Notes: generated by a model not told the origin, from the sequence alone. A DNA stretch of 64,000 bases from Mesorhizobium sp. LMG 17147 (GCF_024297145.1 NZ_JANCTC010000010.1:62001-126000); one strand, 5' to 3'; numbered from the stretch's first letter, positions 56,027 to 64,000 are shown. Numbers and translations are program-made.

Positions 56027-57556
56027 TCAACCGCCCGCTTCGGCTACCTCCTGGAAGAAAGCTTCCGGGCTATCGATCTCGGTCAGCCGCCGTTTCTCGA
56101 TCAGCCAGAAGCGGTTGCCAACCGCGCGGATGAAGGAGCGGTCGTGCGAGGCAAGCAGGCAGCTCGCCTGACGTTCCAGCAATTCCGCTTCCAGCGCTTC
56201 CTGGCCATCGATATCGAGATGATTGGTCGGCTCGTCGAGCAAATAGAAATTGGGATTGGCGAGCCTGAGCGCCAGCATCATCAGCCGCGCCATCTGTCCG
56301 CCCGCCAGCACGCCGATCCGGCGCTCCTGCATGTCGATGCTAACGCCGACGCCCGCCAGCAACGAGCGGGCGCGCTGCTCGCCGACATCGAATCTGCGCG
56401 AGAGCATCGCCAGCGGCGTGTCATCGCCGCTGATGCCCGACAATGCCTGGTCGCTATAGCCGAGCACGGTCGACGGCGTCACCTTCACGCTTTGCGCCAC
56501 CGTTTCCGGCTCGACGATGGCGTTCCGGATCAGGCCGATCAGCCGTGATTTGCCGACACCGTTACGGCCGAGCAGGACGATGCGGTCGCCTTGGCAGATA
56601 TGGCGCTTGCCGGTGCTGAACAGAACCGTGCCGTCAGGTGTTCCGACCACCAAGTCGTCGAGCGTGATCAGCACCTTGGCATGGCTGCCGCGATTGGCGA
56701 GCTTGATCGCGCCCGCCGATCTTTCGCGGTGTGCCGGCGCTGCCGCTTCTTCCAGTCGCTCTGCCCGCTGGTTGAGCTGCTTGGTCTTGACCGTCAAAAG
56801 GTCGCTGCCGGAATTGATGCCGATATTGTTGAGCTTGGCCGCCTGCCGGCGCAGCTGCTGCGCCACTTTCATGTCGCGCTGGAATTTGCGCTCGGTCGAG
56901 GCGTCGACCTCGTCCAGCGTAAGCCTCGCCCGCGAATAGGGCAGCGAAAACACCGGCGATTGTTCGGGGCGTAGAAACAGCGTGCGGTTGGTCGTCGCGT
57001 CGAGGAACGCCCTGTCATGGCTGGCGATCACAATCGGCACCTCGCGCGGCAGCGCGTTCAACCAGGTTTCGAGTTGGCTGATCTTGCCGAGATCGAGATG
57101 GTTGGTCGGCTCGTCGAGCAGCAGGACGTCGGGATCGGTGACCCAGACGCGGGCGATCAGTGCCAATCGCTGCCAGCCGCCGCTCAAGGCCCGCATCGGC
57201 CGCGCGCGCATTGGCTGCGGCACGTCGAGCGAGTCGAGAACCACATCGATGCGCCATTGTTCGCTTTCGGCCTGCTCGGCCGGCAAGACGTCGGCCACCA
57301 CTTCATGAAAGCTGCGCCCGGCCAGCGCTGCGGGGATGATTTGCTCGACATAGCCGACGCGCAGGCCGCGCGTGCGGGTGATGTCGCCTGATGTCGGCTC
57401 CATGTCGCCGGTCAGGCACTTCAACAAAGTGGATTTGCCGCGACCATTGGCGGCGACGATGCCGAGCCGATCGCCAGTGCCGATGGTGAGGTCGAGATTG
57501 GAGAAGAGCGGCGCACTCATAGTGACGCTGAGGGACTTGAGGCTGATCAGGGCCAT
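56027..57556 (-). CDS. ABC-F family ATPase (possible ribosome-protection protein)
   Basis: A 509-residue protein with two ABC domains and no membrane segment. Domain 1: GIVAANGRGKSTLL (first P-loop Gly is Ala), ALSGGWQRLALIAR, LLLDEPTNHLDL. Domain 2: LLGRNGVGKSRLIG, VLAGGQMARLMML, YLLDEPTNHLDI. Both Glu after Walker B remain, so ATP hydrolysis should be possible. A roughly 80-residue linker with KFQRDMKVAQQLRRQAAKLN reaches toward the ribosomal exit-site region in this family. It could protect ribosomes from antibiotics or help translation. The leader upstream (57557-57773) suggests antibiotic-inducible control. Confidence 0.9.
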   Translation of the reverse strand: MALISLKSLSVTMSAPLFSNLDLTIGTGDRLGIVAANGRGKSTLLKCLTGDMEPTSGDITRTRGLRVGYVEQIIPAALAGRSFHEVVADVLPAEQAESEQWRIDVVLDSLDVPQPMRARPMRALSGGWQRLALIARVWVTDPDVLLLDEPTNHLDLGKISQLETWLNALPREVPIVIASHDRAFLDATTNRTLFLRPEQSPVFSLPYSRARLTLDEVDASTERKFQRDMKVAQQLRRQAAKLNNIGINSGSDLLTVKTKQLNQRAERLEEAAAPAHRERSAGAIKLANRGSHAKVLITLDDLVVGTPDGTVLFSTGKRHICQGDRIVLLGRNGVGKSRLIGLIRNAIVEPETVAQSVKVTPSTVLGYSDQALSGISGDDTPLAMLSRRFDVGEQRARSLLAGVGVSIDMQERRIGVLAGGQMARLMMLALRLANPNFYLLDEPTNHLDIDGQEALEAELLERQASCLLASHDRSFIRAVGNRFWLIEKRRLTEIDSPEAFFQEVAEAGG

Positions 57557-57567
57557 GTCGATTTCTC

Positions 57568-57699
57568 TGGTCTGTCCGGAGTGATTCCGGTTGATGCACT
57601 TTGACGGTGCGCAGGCTGGCCATCAGGCTCGGCGTTGCAGCACCACGAAGGGCAGACCAAGAAAATCGAAGCGGGAGAACCCGGACCGTCTCTGGTCAG
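57568..57699 (-). promoter_or_regulatory. Candidate attenuator between the leader peptide and the ABC-F start
   Basis: On the minus strand three segments compete: CTGACCAGAG (57699-57690), TTGGTCTG (57660-57653) and CAGACCAG (57574-57567). The middle segment pairs with either neighbour (about 6 bp with the first, 7 bp plus a wobble with the last). The last lies 11 nt before the ABC-F ATG, where the weak ribosome site is. A further hairpin (CCGGA/TCCGG, 57576-57590) sits beside it. This fits a translational switch. Confidence 0.5.
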
Positions 57700-57761
57700 C
57701 CCTGCAAGCAAGCTCGCAGGGCAGAGACAGGGCCGCGCTGACGGTGGTGAGAAGATAACAC
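57696..57761 (-). CDS. Putative regulatory leader peptide of the ABC-F gene
   Basis: A 21-codon ORF with GTG at 57761 and an ideal Shine-Dalgarno (AAGGAGG at 57773-57767, 5 nt before the GTG). The peptide begins VLSSHHRQRG and ends RACLQG. Residues 7-9, Arg-Gln-Arg, match the Arg/Lys-X-Arg/Lys motif on which macrolides stall ribosomes in leaders such as ErmDL (RLR). A 7-bp hairpin (57699-57705 with 57716-57722) overlaps its last codons. It lies 139 nt ahead of the ABC-F start on the same strand. Function as a leader is inference from layout. Confidence 0.6.
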   Translation of the reverse strand: MLSSHHRQRGPVSALRACLQG

Positions 57762-57837
57762 GCAGCCCTCCTTTCAAGACGTTCAAGTTGTAGAAACTGG
57801 CTACACCAAGGGTAGCGCCGATGGCAAGTGGCTAGGC

Positions 57838-57990
57838 TCCCCCTTCTCCCCTTGCTTGGTGGGAGAAGATGGCCGCGAAGCGGTCGGATGAGGGGCGCTC
57901 CAGCTTGGCACCGACGGCGATCCGTCCAGCACCCTCAACCGTCTCGGCGCTGCGCGCCGATCCACCTTCTCCACAAGGGGAGCAGGGAAG
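57838..57990. repeat. RIME-like intergenic mosaic element, second copy
   Basis: Same mosaic as 3858-4005: CTTCTCCCC arm, GCGAAGC hairpin (CCGCGAAGCGG), GGATGAGGGG, a CTGCGCG core and the closing CCACCTTCTCC...GGGGAG arm. It fills the gap between the 3' end of uvrB and the ABC-F leader, both on the minus strand. Confidence 0.85.
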
Positions 57991-57994
57991 CTCG

Positions 57995-60900
57995 CTACCG
58001 TCCCGGCCGACCCGTCTTGCCCGGCCGGCGCTTTTCACGGCGGGCGTCGGCGGGGTCTTCGTAGGAGCCGATGCCAGCGCGCTGGCGGACGATGGGTTTG
58101 GCTGAAACGTGGCGTTCCTTCGCGCCCCCCTCTACCCTGCCCTCTTTGCCACCACTTGGCATCTCCCCCACGAGGGGGGAGATTGGCTGTGGTTTCGCCG
58201 GCGCTTTTCCCTCGACCGGCTTCTCGGTCCGCCGCACCGTCATCTCGTCCAGTGAGTTCTTCCTGAACAGTGGCTTGGTCGGTTCACCCGGTATACCGAA
58301 ATCCGAACCGTGCGCTTCCTGCGCCGACTGTTTCTTGAACAGCGAACGGGAGACCGCGCCTGACGGCGTCGGCATGTCGGTCCCAGGTCCCATATCGTCC
58401 AGCGAAGGTTTCGCAAACAGCGGCTTCTTGACCGGCACGGCGCCGTCGGCGCCCATTTCGTCGAGCTCCGGCTTGCGGAAGAGGTTGGGCCGGGCAGCCT
58501 TGGCCGCCTCTTCGGCGGCATGTGCCTCGTTGAGCTTCCGGAAACGCTCCTGTTCCTCTGCTGTACGATGTTTGGCCACGCCCTTGTTGTGCTTGCCCTT
58601 TTCGCGGCCCGAAACCGGGCTTTCCATGTCGGCATATTTGGCCAGCGGGTCGTCCGAGATGGACAGTTCCATCTCGCGCAGCCGCTTGATCTCGTCGCGG
58701 ATGCGGGCCGCTTTTTCGAAATCGAGGTTGGCGGCGGCGTCGCGCATCTGCTTTTCCAGGGCGTCGAGATGCGCCTTCAGATTGTTGCCCATCATGGCGC
58801 CGGCGCTGTCGGTGAACTGCGAAATGTCGGCGCGGACATGATCCTTCTCGTAGACCGAATCGAGAATGTCGGAGATGCGCGACTTGACCGATTCCGGGGT
58901 GATGCCGTTGGCCGCGTTCCACTCCATCTGCTTTTCGCGACGGCGGTTGGTCTCGGCCATCGCCCGCTCCATCGAGCCGGTGACCTGGTCGGCATAGAGG
59001 ATGACCTTGCCGTCGACGTTTCTGGCGGCGCGGCCGATGGTCTGGATCAGCGATGTCTCGGAGCGCAGGAAGCCCTCCTTGTCGGCGTCGAGAATGGCAA
59101 CGAAACCGCATTCGGGAATGTCGAGACCTTCGCGCAACAGGTTGATGCCGACCAGCACGTCGAAGGCGCCAAGGCGCAGGTCGCGCAGGATCTCGATGCG
59201 CTCCAGCGTGTCGATGTCTGAGTGCATGTAGCGGACGCGAATGCCTTGCTCATGCAGATATTCGGTCAAATCCTCGGCCATGCGCTTGGTCAGCACGGTG
59301 ACCAGCGTGCGGTAGCCGGCCCTCGTGGTTTCGCGGATTTCGCCGACGACGTCGTCGACCTGTGTCTTGGCCGGGCGCACCTCGACCGGTGGGTCGATCA
59401 GGCCGGTCGGGCGGATGACCTGCTCGGCGAAGACGCCGCCGGACTGCTCCATCTCCCAGGCGCCGGGCGTCGCCGAAACCGCGACGGAAAGCGGGCGCAT
59501 GGCGTCCCACTCCTCGAAGCGCAGCGGCCGGTTGTCCATGCAGGACGGCAGGCGGAAACCATACTCGGCCAGCGTCGCCTTACGGCGAAAGTCGCCGCGA
59601 TACATGCCGCCGATCTGCGGGATGGTGACATGGCTTTCGTCGATGAAGACCAGCGCATTGTCGGGAATGTATTCGAACAAGGTCGGCGGCGGATCGCCCG
59701 GCTTGCGGCCGGTCAGATAACGCGAGTAATTCTCGATGCCGGCGCAGGAACCGGTCGCCTCCAGCATCTCCAGGTCGAAGCGGGTGCGCTGCTCAAGCCG
59801 CTGCGCCTCAAGCAGGCGGCCAGCCTTTTCAAGCTCTTGCAGCCGATATTTAAGTTCTTCCTTGATAGACTTGATGGCTTGATTCAAGGTCGGGCGCGGC
59901 GTGACGTAGTGCGAATTGGCGTAGATCTTGACGCTCTTCAGTTCGCCGGTTTTCTGGCCGGTCAGCGGATCGAATTCGGTGATCGCTTCGATCTCGTCGC
60001 CGAACAGCGAGATGCGCCAGGCGCGGTCTTCCAAGTGGGCCGGGAAGATCTCGATCGTATCGCCGCGCACCCGGAACGAGCCGCGGACGAAGTTGATGTC
60101 CTGGCGCTTGTATTGCTGGGCGACGAGGTCGGCGAGCAGCGCGCGCTGGTCGAGCCGGTCGCCGATCTGCATCTGGAAGGTCATCGCCGTATAGGTCTCG
60201 ACCGAGCCGATACCGTAGATGCAGGACACCGAGGCGACGATGATGACGTCGTCGCGCTCGAGCAGCGAGCGCGTTGCCGAATGGCGCATGCGGTCGATCT
60301 GCTCGTTGATCGAGGATTCCTTCTCGATGTAGGTGTCGGTCCGGGGCACATAGGCCTCGGGCTGGTAATAGTCGTAGTAGGAGACGAAATACTCGACGGC
60401 GTTTTCCGGGAAGAATTTCTTGAACTCGGAGTAGAGCTGCGCGGCCAGCGTCTTGTTGGGCGCCAGGATCAGAGCGGGGCGCTGCGTCTCCTCGATCACC
60501 TTGGCCATGGTGAAGGTCTTGCCCGAGCCGGTTACGCCGAGCAGCACCTGAGTGCGGTCGTTGCTGTTGACGCCCTCGACGAGATCCTTGATCGCGGTCG
60601 GCTGGTCGCCGGCCGGCTCGAAATCCGAGACCATCTTGATGGCGATGCCGCCTTCGGATTTCTCAGGCCGGGCAGGGCGGTGCGGCGTCCACAGCACGCC
60701 GTCCTTGTGCAGCGGATTGCCGGATTCGATCAGCGCCGACAGCGCTGCCACGGTGGCGGTGACGCCGCCCGAGGCCATGGTCTCGGCGTCCTCCAGCGAA
60801 ATGTCGAGGCCGGCGACAGGGTTGAGACCGGCCGCAGTGCGCTCCCGCGCCGAAGCCGCGCCGCCCATCGAGGTGCCGCGTGCCGTCCGGCCGGGGGAAG

Positions 60901-61309
60901 AGGAGCGCTCGGGGATTTTCTTGGCAGACTTGGCGCCTTCCCTCCCCCTCGAGGGGAGGGTGGCGGCGGAGCCGCCGGGTGGGGTCGGTGCGGCAGTGCT
61001 CTGCGACCGTTCATGCCGAGCGCTTCCTTTGCCGACCCCCTCTGTCGCCTTCGGCGACATCTCCCCCTCGAGGGGGGAGATTTGACGCCCTTCCTTCTCG
61101 GCTTCCTGCTCGATCTGCTCCGCCCAGTCGGCAATCGAGCCGGTCAGCGGCGCGCCGGTGAACTCGGCCTGCGGCGCCTCGGCAAAGCCGCCCTTGTACA
61201 GGGGCTCCGAGGCATCGAGGAAATCGGTCAGCGGACTGCGCCGCTTGGGCGGCGATGCGCGCTCGCCATTCGCCGGCGGCGGCGTTTTCTTGTCGGAGAG
61301 TCTGGCCAT
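57995..61309 (-). CDS. uvrB: UvrABC system protein B, with long N- and C-terminal additions
   Basis: An 1104-residue UvrB (E. coli: 673), the damage-verifying helicase of nucleotide excision repair. Motif I GVTGSGKTFTMAK (about 258-270), the beta-hairpin EYFVSYYDYYQPEAYVPRTD, motif II DESH, motif VI QTIGRAARN and the UVR domain LKAHLDALEKQMRDAAANLD are all intact. About 230 extra residues precede the core; they include residues 77-125, which are encoded by a RIME-like palindromic element read in frame. The C-terminal extension has four LFxK..LDEM-type repeats (943-1037) and a second palindromic insertion (1043-1064). ATG 61309 opens the conserved-looking N-terminus. Confidence 0.95.
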   Translation of the reverse strand: MARLSDKKTPPPANGERASPPKRRSPLTDFLDASEPLYKGGFAEAPQAEFTGAPLTGSIADWAEQIEQEAEKEGRQISPLEGEMSPKATEGVGKGSARHERSQSTAAPTPPGGSAATLPSRGREGAKSAKKIPERSSSPGRTARGTSMGGAASARERTAAGLNPVAGLDISLEDAETMASGGVTATVAALSALIESGNPLHKDGVLWTPHRPARPEKSEGGIAIKMVSDFEPAGDQPTAIKDLVEGVNSNDRTQVLLGVTGSGKTFTMAKVIEETQRPALILAPNKTLAAQLYSEFKKFFPENAVEYFVSYYDYYQPEAYVPRTDTYIEKESSINEQIDRMRHSATRSLLERDDVIIVASVSCIYGIGSVETYTAMTFQMQIGDRLDQRALLADLVAQQYKRQDINFVRGSFRVRGDTIEIFPAHLEDRAWRISLFGDEIEAITEFDPLTGQKTGELKSVKIYANSHYVTPRPTLNQAIKSIKEELKYRLQELEKAGRLLEAQRLEQRTRFDLEMLEATGSCAGIENYSRYLTGRKPGDPPPTLFEYIPDNALVFIDESHVTIPQIGGMYRGDFRRKATLAEYGFRLPSCMDNRPLRFEEWDAMRPLSVAVSATPGAWEMEQSGGVFAEQVIRPTGLIDPPVEVRPAKTQVDDVVGEIRETTRAGYRTLVTVLTKRMAEDLTEYLHEQGIRVRYMHSDIDTLERIEILRDLRLGAFDVLVGINLLREGLDIPECGFVAILDADKEGFLRSETSLIQTIGRAARNVDGKVILYADQVTGSMERAMAETNRRREKQMEWNAANGITPESVKSRISDILDSVYEKDHVRADISQFTDSAGAMMGNNLKAHLDALEKQMRDAAANLDFEKAARIRDEIKRLREMELSISDDPLAKYADMESPVSGREKGKHNKGVAKHRTAEEQERFRKLNEAHAAEEAAKAARPNLFRKPELDEMGADGAVPVKKPLFAKPSLDDMGPGTDMPTPSGAVSRSLFKKQSAQEAHGSDFGIPGEPTKPLFRKNSLDEMTVRRTEKPVEGKAPAKPQPISPLVGEMPSGGKEGRVEGGAKERHVSAKPIVRQRAGIGSYEDPADARREKRRPGKTGRPGR
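58118..58183. repeat. Palindromic element translated within the UvrB tail
   Basis: The plus strand carries CCCCCCTCTACCCTGCCCTC, ATCTCCCCCACGAGGGGGGA and matching arms. Translated on the minus strand it gives ISPLVGEMPSGGKEGRVEGG, the typical peptide of rhizobial coding palindromes. Its length (66 nt) is a multiple of three, so the frame is kept. Confidence 0.7.
60935..61081. repeat. RIME-like element inserted in frame in the uvrB 5' region
   Basis: 147 nt (49 codons) containing CCCCCTCGAGGGG-type palindromes at both ends (60948-60960 and 61060-61080) and inner GGCGGCGGAGCCGCC and CGCCTTCGGCG hairpins. On the minus strand it encodes ISPLEGEMSPKATEGVGKGS and onward to PSRGREG. Its length is divisible by three. 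Confidence 0.8.
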
Positions 61310-61421
61310 GGCCCGAATATGGGAGGTATCGGCCAAAATGGAAAGAGCGGAGTGGCGGGTGGCGCGAGGGGCAATTTGGCTGCTGACAGCAGGCTGTCAG
61401 GAATAGCGTCGACGCACTCCC

Positions 61422-62676
61422 TCAATTGAACCAAAGCGCGAACGTCAGAAACCCGGCACCGCCGAACTGGCGCTGGATCTGGTTGAACTCCTCGCTGGTG
61501 AGAATCTTGCCGTGTTCGAGATAGGGCGCGATAGCCGGGCCGGTGATCGACAGCACCAGGTCGAAGGGCTTCGGCTCGTCGAAGAAGCGCTTCATGTTGA
61601 TGCCTTTGTCGGCGATGCGGAAATGCGGCAGCAAGGTGCGGCCTTCCAGAAGATCCTCGGCCATATCAAGGGCGGCGAGCCAGGCCTGCACCTGCTCCTC
61701 GCCGACTTCGAGACCAGTCAGCGGGCTGGCGCCTTTCTGCTGCGGCCCGGGCAGCCATTCGCGGTCATTGTCGGTTTCGGCGCGGATGGCTTTCCAGTCT
61801 TCGCGCGACAGCCGGATCATCTCCATCAGATTGCGTCGCGCCGTTTGCCGGTGCTCAGGCTCGACCACTTGCCAGTTGACGAGATGCACCAGGGAGATGA
61901 AGTCGGCGAGGCGCCATTCGGACGACAGGATGCCACCATTCATGCCACCGTCCAGCGGCACGAGCGTATCCTGCAGCGGCAGTTTTGCGCGCGGGAACAG
62001 CATGTGGAAGGAGCCGTCGAAGGTGTTTTTGAAATCATGCGCCAGCCAGAAGTCGGCCTGCGCCATCAGGAACTCGGCATAGCCCTGCAGCCAATAGCCG
62101 TCGGCGCGGTCGAAGCGGAAGGTGAGGGCGGGTGCGGCCCCCGTCTGGCACACCGCCGCCGCGCGACAGAGACGCCATGATCGCGGCCGCACTTTCGTCC
62201 GGCGCGATCTGGCCATCCTCGTTGAGATCGATGCCGAGGCGGGCGAGGTCGATGACCATGCCGATGTCCGCCTCGGCGGGCACCGAACCCAGCGTGGCTG
62301 CGGATTTCTCCAACCGGTCGCGGAAGGCGACCAGAATGGCGCGGAATTGTCCGTAGGTCAGCGGCTCGGGATCAAGGTTGTCCGGCACCGGCAGCCGCAT
62401 CAGCGGCAGCATGAAGGATTGCGGGCTTTCGAAACCGTGGCGGTGCAGGCCGCCGGCCAGGATCTCCAGCGCGGTGAAGAATTCGCCGGCGCCGGCGGCG
62501 TAGGCGGCTGCCGGATCGCCTGGCGCGGCGGCTTCCAGCGCGGCAAGAGCGCTGTCGCGCTCAGTCACGGTTTTTGCCTCGAACAGGGCCGCGGTATCCG
62601 GCACAGCGGCGCCGGCCGAAGACAGCGGCGGGAAAAGAACGATGGCGCATACCATCAGCCTGGAAAAACGCGTCAT
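61422..62676 (-). pseudogene. Secreted EF-hand protein disrupted by a frameshift
   Basis: Two overlapping frames form one broken gene. The upstream part (from ATG 62676) has a signal peptide (MTRFSRLMVCAIVLFPPLSS) and an EF-hand loop DLNEDGQIAPDE with all Ca ligands; it then leaves frame at a run of five G (C5 on the plus strand at 62138-62142). The downstream frame continues with PALTFRFDRADGYWLQGYAE to FLTFALWFN at 61422. One G fewer would join both into a protein of about 417 residues. It could be a pseudogene, a slippage site or a sequencing error. Function unknown. Confidence 0.75.
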
Positions 62677-62819
62677 CGTGATCACCCCTTTTGTCGCTCC
62701 GCAGCGGATCATACACGCATTTGGTTCGCGCGCCTGTAGCCCTGTGGTTCAACGACAACAGTCAGCGCTTCAATCAATCCGGCTGGCGGTTTACACAAGG
62801 CAAACCGTTGGGCCGTCGC

Positions 62820-63860
62820 GTGTCGAATTATCCGCTTTCCTACAAACTGTCCTGGCTGCCACGCTTCCTCCGGCCTTCGCTCGATGGCGACGCGCGCGGC
62901 TTTGCTCCGGCGGCCGCAACCCTGCTCGACCCGCCGCCGGCGCGCACGGTGCGGCTGGCTTTCGTCGGCGATATCTCGGCGGTGGCCAATCGCAGCCCGC
63001 CGGACTGCGACCCGGCGATCGCGGCACTGCTTGCCTCGGCCGATCTCGTGGTCGGCAATTGCGAAAGCCCGGTGGTGGAACGGCCGAGCGCTGTTTTGGG
63101 TACGAGGTTTGGCACGCACCACGCGATGAACGAGCGGTTCCTTGCCGAGGCGCTGGCCGCTGCCGGCATTTCGCGCGAAAAACTGGTGCTGTCGCTGGCC
63201 AACAACCATGTGCTCGACCAGGGCATCGCCGGCTTCGACGAGACGGTCGCCGTGCTGGAGCAATTAGGCATCCGCACGATCGGCACTGCGGCTCCGGTCG
63301 AGCGGTTTGCGGTTGGTTCGCTGACCATAGGCCTTGCCGCCTTTACCTTGTGGCGCAATGCCGACGCGGCTCAGTTCGCGGGCCGTGTCTCGATGCAAGG
63401 CGATCCGGCGCAATGGCCGCGCGATGCCGCTTCGGGTGTCGACCTCCTCTGCGCGGTGCCGCATTGGGATTGGGAATTCCGGCATTTTCCACGTGCGAGG
63501 ACGCGGGCACTGGCGCGGCTTCTGGCCGAACATGGCGTCTGCCTGATCGCCGGGCATCATGCCCATGTCGTGCAGCCGATCGAGCGGATCGGCAAGACGC
63601 TCGTCGCCTATGGACTCGGCGATTTCTTCGGCACCGCCTTCGCGCGCCAGCCTTGGCCTGGCCGCATCGGTGCCGTTCTCGTCGTCGACATCAGCGCCGA
63701 TCCCGGCACGCGCGGCGCCATTGCCGCCTACCGGCTGCATGCCTTCATGCGGCTGCGCGCCGGCGATCACGAGCGGCTGGTGCCGGTTGAAATGTTGAAG
63801 GGAAAATCAAGGCAAAGGGTTCTGGCCCGCCTCGATGCGATCTTCAGTGCCGGGCGCTGA
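62820..63860 (+). CDS. CapA-family (PGA_cap) metallophosphoesterase-fold protein
   Basis: A 346-residue protein of the CapA/poly-gamma-glutamate synthesis family, calcineurin-like fold. Features: VRLAFVGDISAVANRSPPDC (metal Asp), VVGNCESPVV, LVLSLANNHVLDQGIAGFDE (NHxxD), CLIAGHHAHVVQPIERIGKT and VAYGLGDFFGT. Substrate is unknown; CapA proteins act in capsule or polyanion export. GTG 62820 is chosen since upstream frame starts (TTG 62691, 62721) run into the promoter shared with the EF-hand gene only 14 nt away. No ribosome site clearly decides this start. Confidence 0.82.
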   Translation: MSNYPLSYKLSWLPRFLRPSLDGDARGFAPAAATLLDPPPARTVRLAFVGDISAVANRSPPDCDPAIAALLASADLVVGNCESPVVERPSAVLGTRFGTHHAMNERFLAEALAAAGISREKLVLSLANNHVLDQGIAGFDETVAVLEQLGIRTIGTAAPVERFAVGSLTIGLAAFTLWRNADAAQFAGRVSMQGDPAQWPRDAASGVDLLCAVPHWDWEFRHFPRARTRALARLLAEHGVCLIAGHHAHVVQPIERIGKTLVAYGLGDFFGTAFARQPWPGRIGAVLVVDISADPGTRGAIAAYRLHAFMRLRAGDHERLVPVEMLKGKSRQRVLARLDAIFSAGR

Positions 63861-63932
63861 CGGCTGCGCTGACGCGGTCCACCAAACCGGCTATTGTGCC
63901 CAGCGCGGGCAGGCTTGTGGCGGCGGTGGGTG

Positions 63933-64000
63933 ATGGAAACTGCGGATTTCATACCGAGCGAAGCGGTGATCGCCGGCCTCAGGAAGAACATCGAGGCCTA
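63933..64000 (+). CDS. Start of an unidentified ORF (truncated at the window end)
   Basis: ATG 63933 opens a frame that runs to the window edge (begins METADFIPSEAVIAGLRKNI). GGCGGTGGGTG lies just before it. Only about 22 residues are visible, too few to name. It follows the CapA gene in the same direction after 72 nt. Confidence 0.35.
   Translation, partial: METADFIPSEAVIAGLRKNIEA

Noticed and set aside
57303..57623. 106-codon minus-strand ORF starting inside the ABC-F leader
   Set aside because: Runs out of frame through the ABC-F gene; its start has no ribosome site. The short GTG ORF at 57696-57761 is the better leader candidate.
59222..61429. 735-codon plus-strand ORF
   Set aside because: Complete antisense of uvrB, whose motifs are unmistakable. 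The plus-strand product has no recognisable fold.
1..64000. Search by eye for CRISPR arrays, tRNA or rRNA genes, insertion sequences, prophage or integrase genes
   Set aside because: No regularly spaced repeats, cloverleaf-like sequences, transposase or phage genes were noticed. A tRNAscan or covariance search would be the decisive test.

Overview
The window looks like chromosomal DNA of a Mesorhizobium-type alphaproteobacterium (Rhizobiales). The DNA is GC-rich. It carries several palindromic repeat types typical of rhizobial chromosomes (RIME-like mosaic elements and two shorter palindromes), BA14K and DUF1127 proteins, a stand-alone ClpS, a long UvrB, and the alphaproteobacterial block moxR/DUF58/BatA-DUF4159/amidotransferase-like protein. 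I see no rRNA or tRNA gene, CRISPR array, insertion sequence, integrase or prophage. Almost all of it reads as core genome with small lineage-specific insertions.

Layout, 1-17 kb: end of a glycine-betaine-type ABC ATPase; a sensor kinase/response regulator pair facing two small secreted proteins, one resembling acid-shock protein Asr; clpS; the four-gene moxR operon; DUF1285, CoA pyrophosphatase and CCA-adding enzyme; DUF1059 and DUF1344 proteins; hemF; soxR with its operator; trmL. 17-31 kb: a leader region with a peptide ORF and alternative hairpins ahead of two overlapping ABC exporter genes; a DUF6665 and a cupin protein; petABC (cytochrome bc1); apt; two MaoC-like proteins; corA; ychF-pth-rplY.

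31-48 kb: a flavoprotein monooxygenase; a fosmidomycin-resistance-type exporter divergent from an AraC regulator; prs; a probable lgt-midA-pgeF-M24-lipoprotein operon; ubiK; ybjN; csaA; a glycosyltransferase; marR-ompR-envZ-like operon; ilvE; a glycine-rich membrane protein. 48-64 kb: MBL hydrolase, BA14K, two cspA genes, a Kazal-type lipoprotein, a run of small rhizobial proteins, a TPR sulfotransferase, DUF1428 and VOC proteins, DUF1127, an ABC-F ATPase with its own leader, uvrB, a frameshifted EF-hand protein, a CapA-like protein and the start of a further ORF.

The best candidates for undescribed biology are two leader-peptide/attenuator-like regions. The one before the ABC-F gene (about 57557-57773) encodes a 21-residue peptide with Arg-Gln-Arg at residues 7-9, matching the Arg/Lys-X-Arg/Lys macrolide arrest motif known from Erm-type leaders, followed by competing RNA pairings. 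The one before the exporter pair (about 16987-17130) has a 25-residue ORF with a near-perfect Shine-Dalgarno and mutually exclusive 8-bp and 7-bp pairings, recalling the bmrBCD arrangement of Bacillus. Also notable: RIME-like DNA translated in frame inside UvrB, a repeated hairpin motif in the two csp leaders, and an M24-fold protein that has lost its metal ligands.
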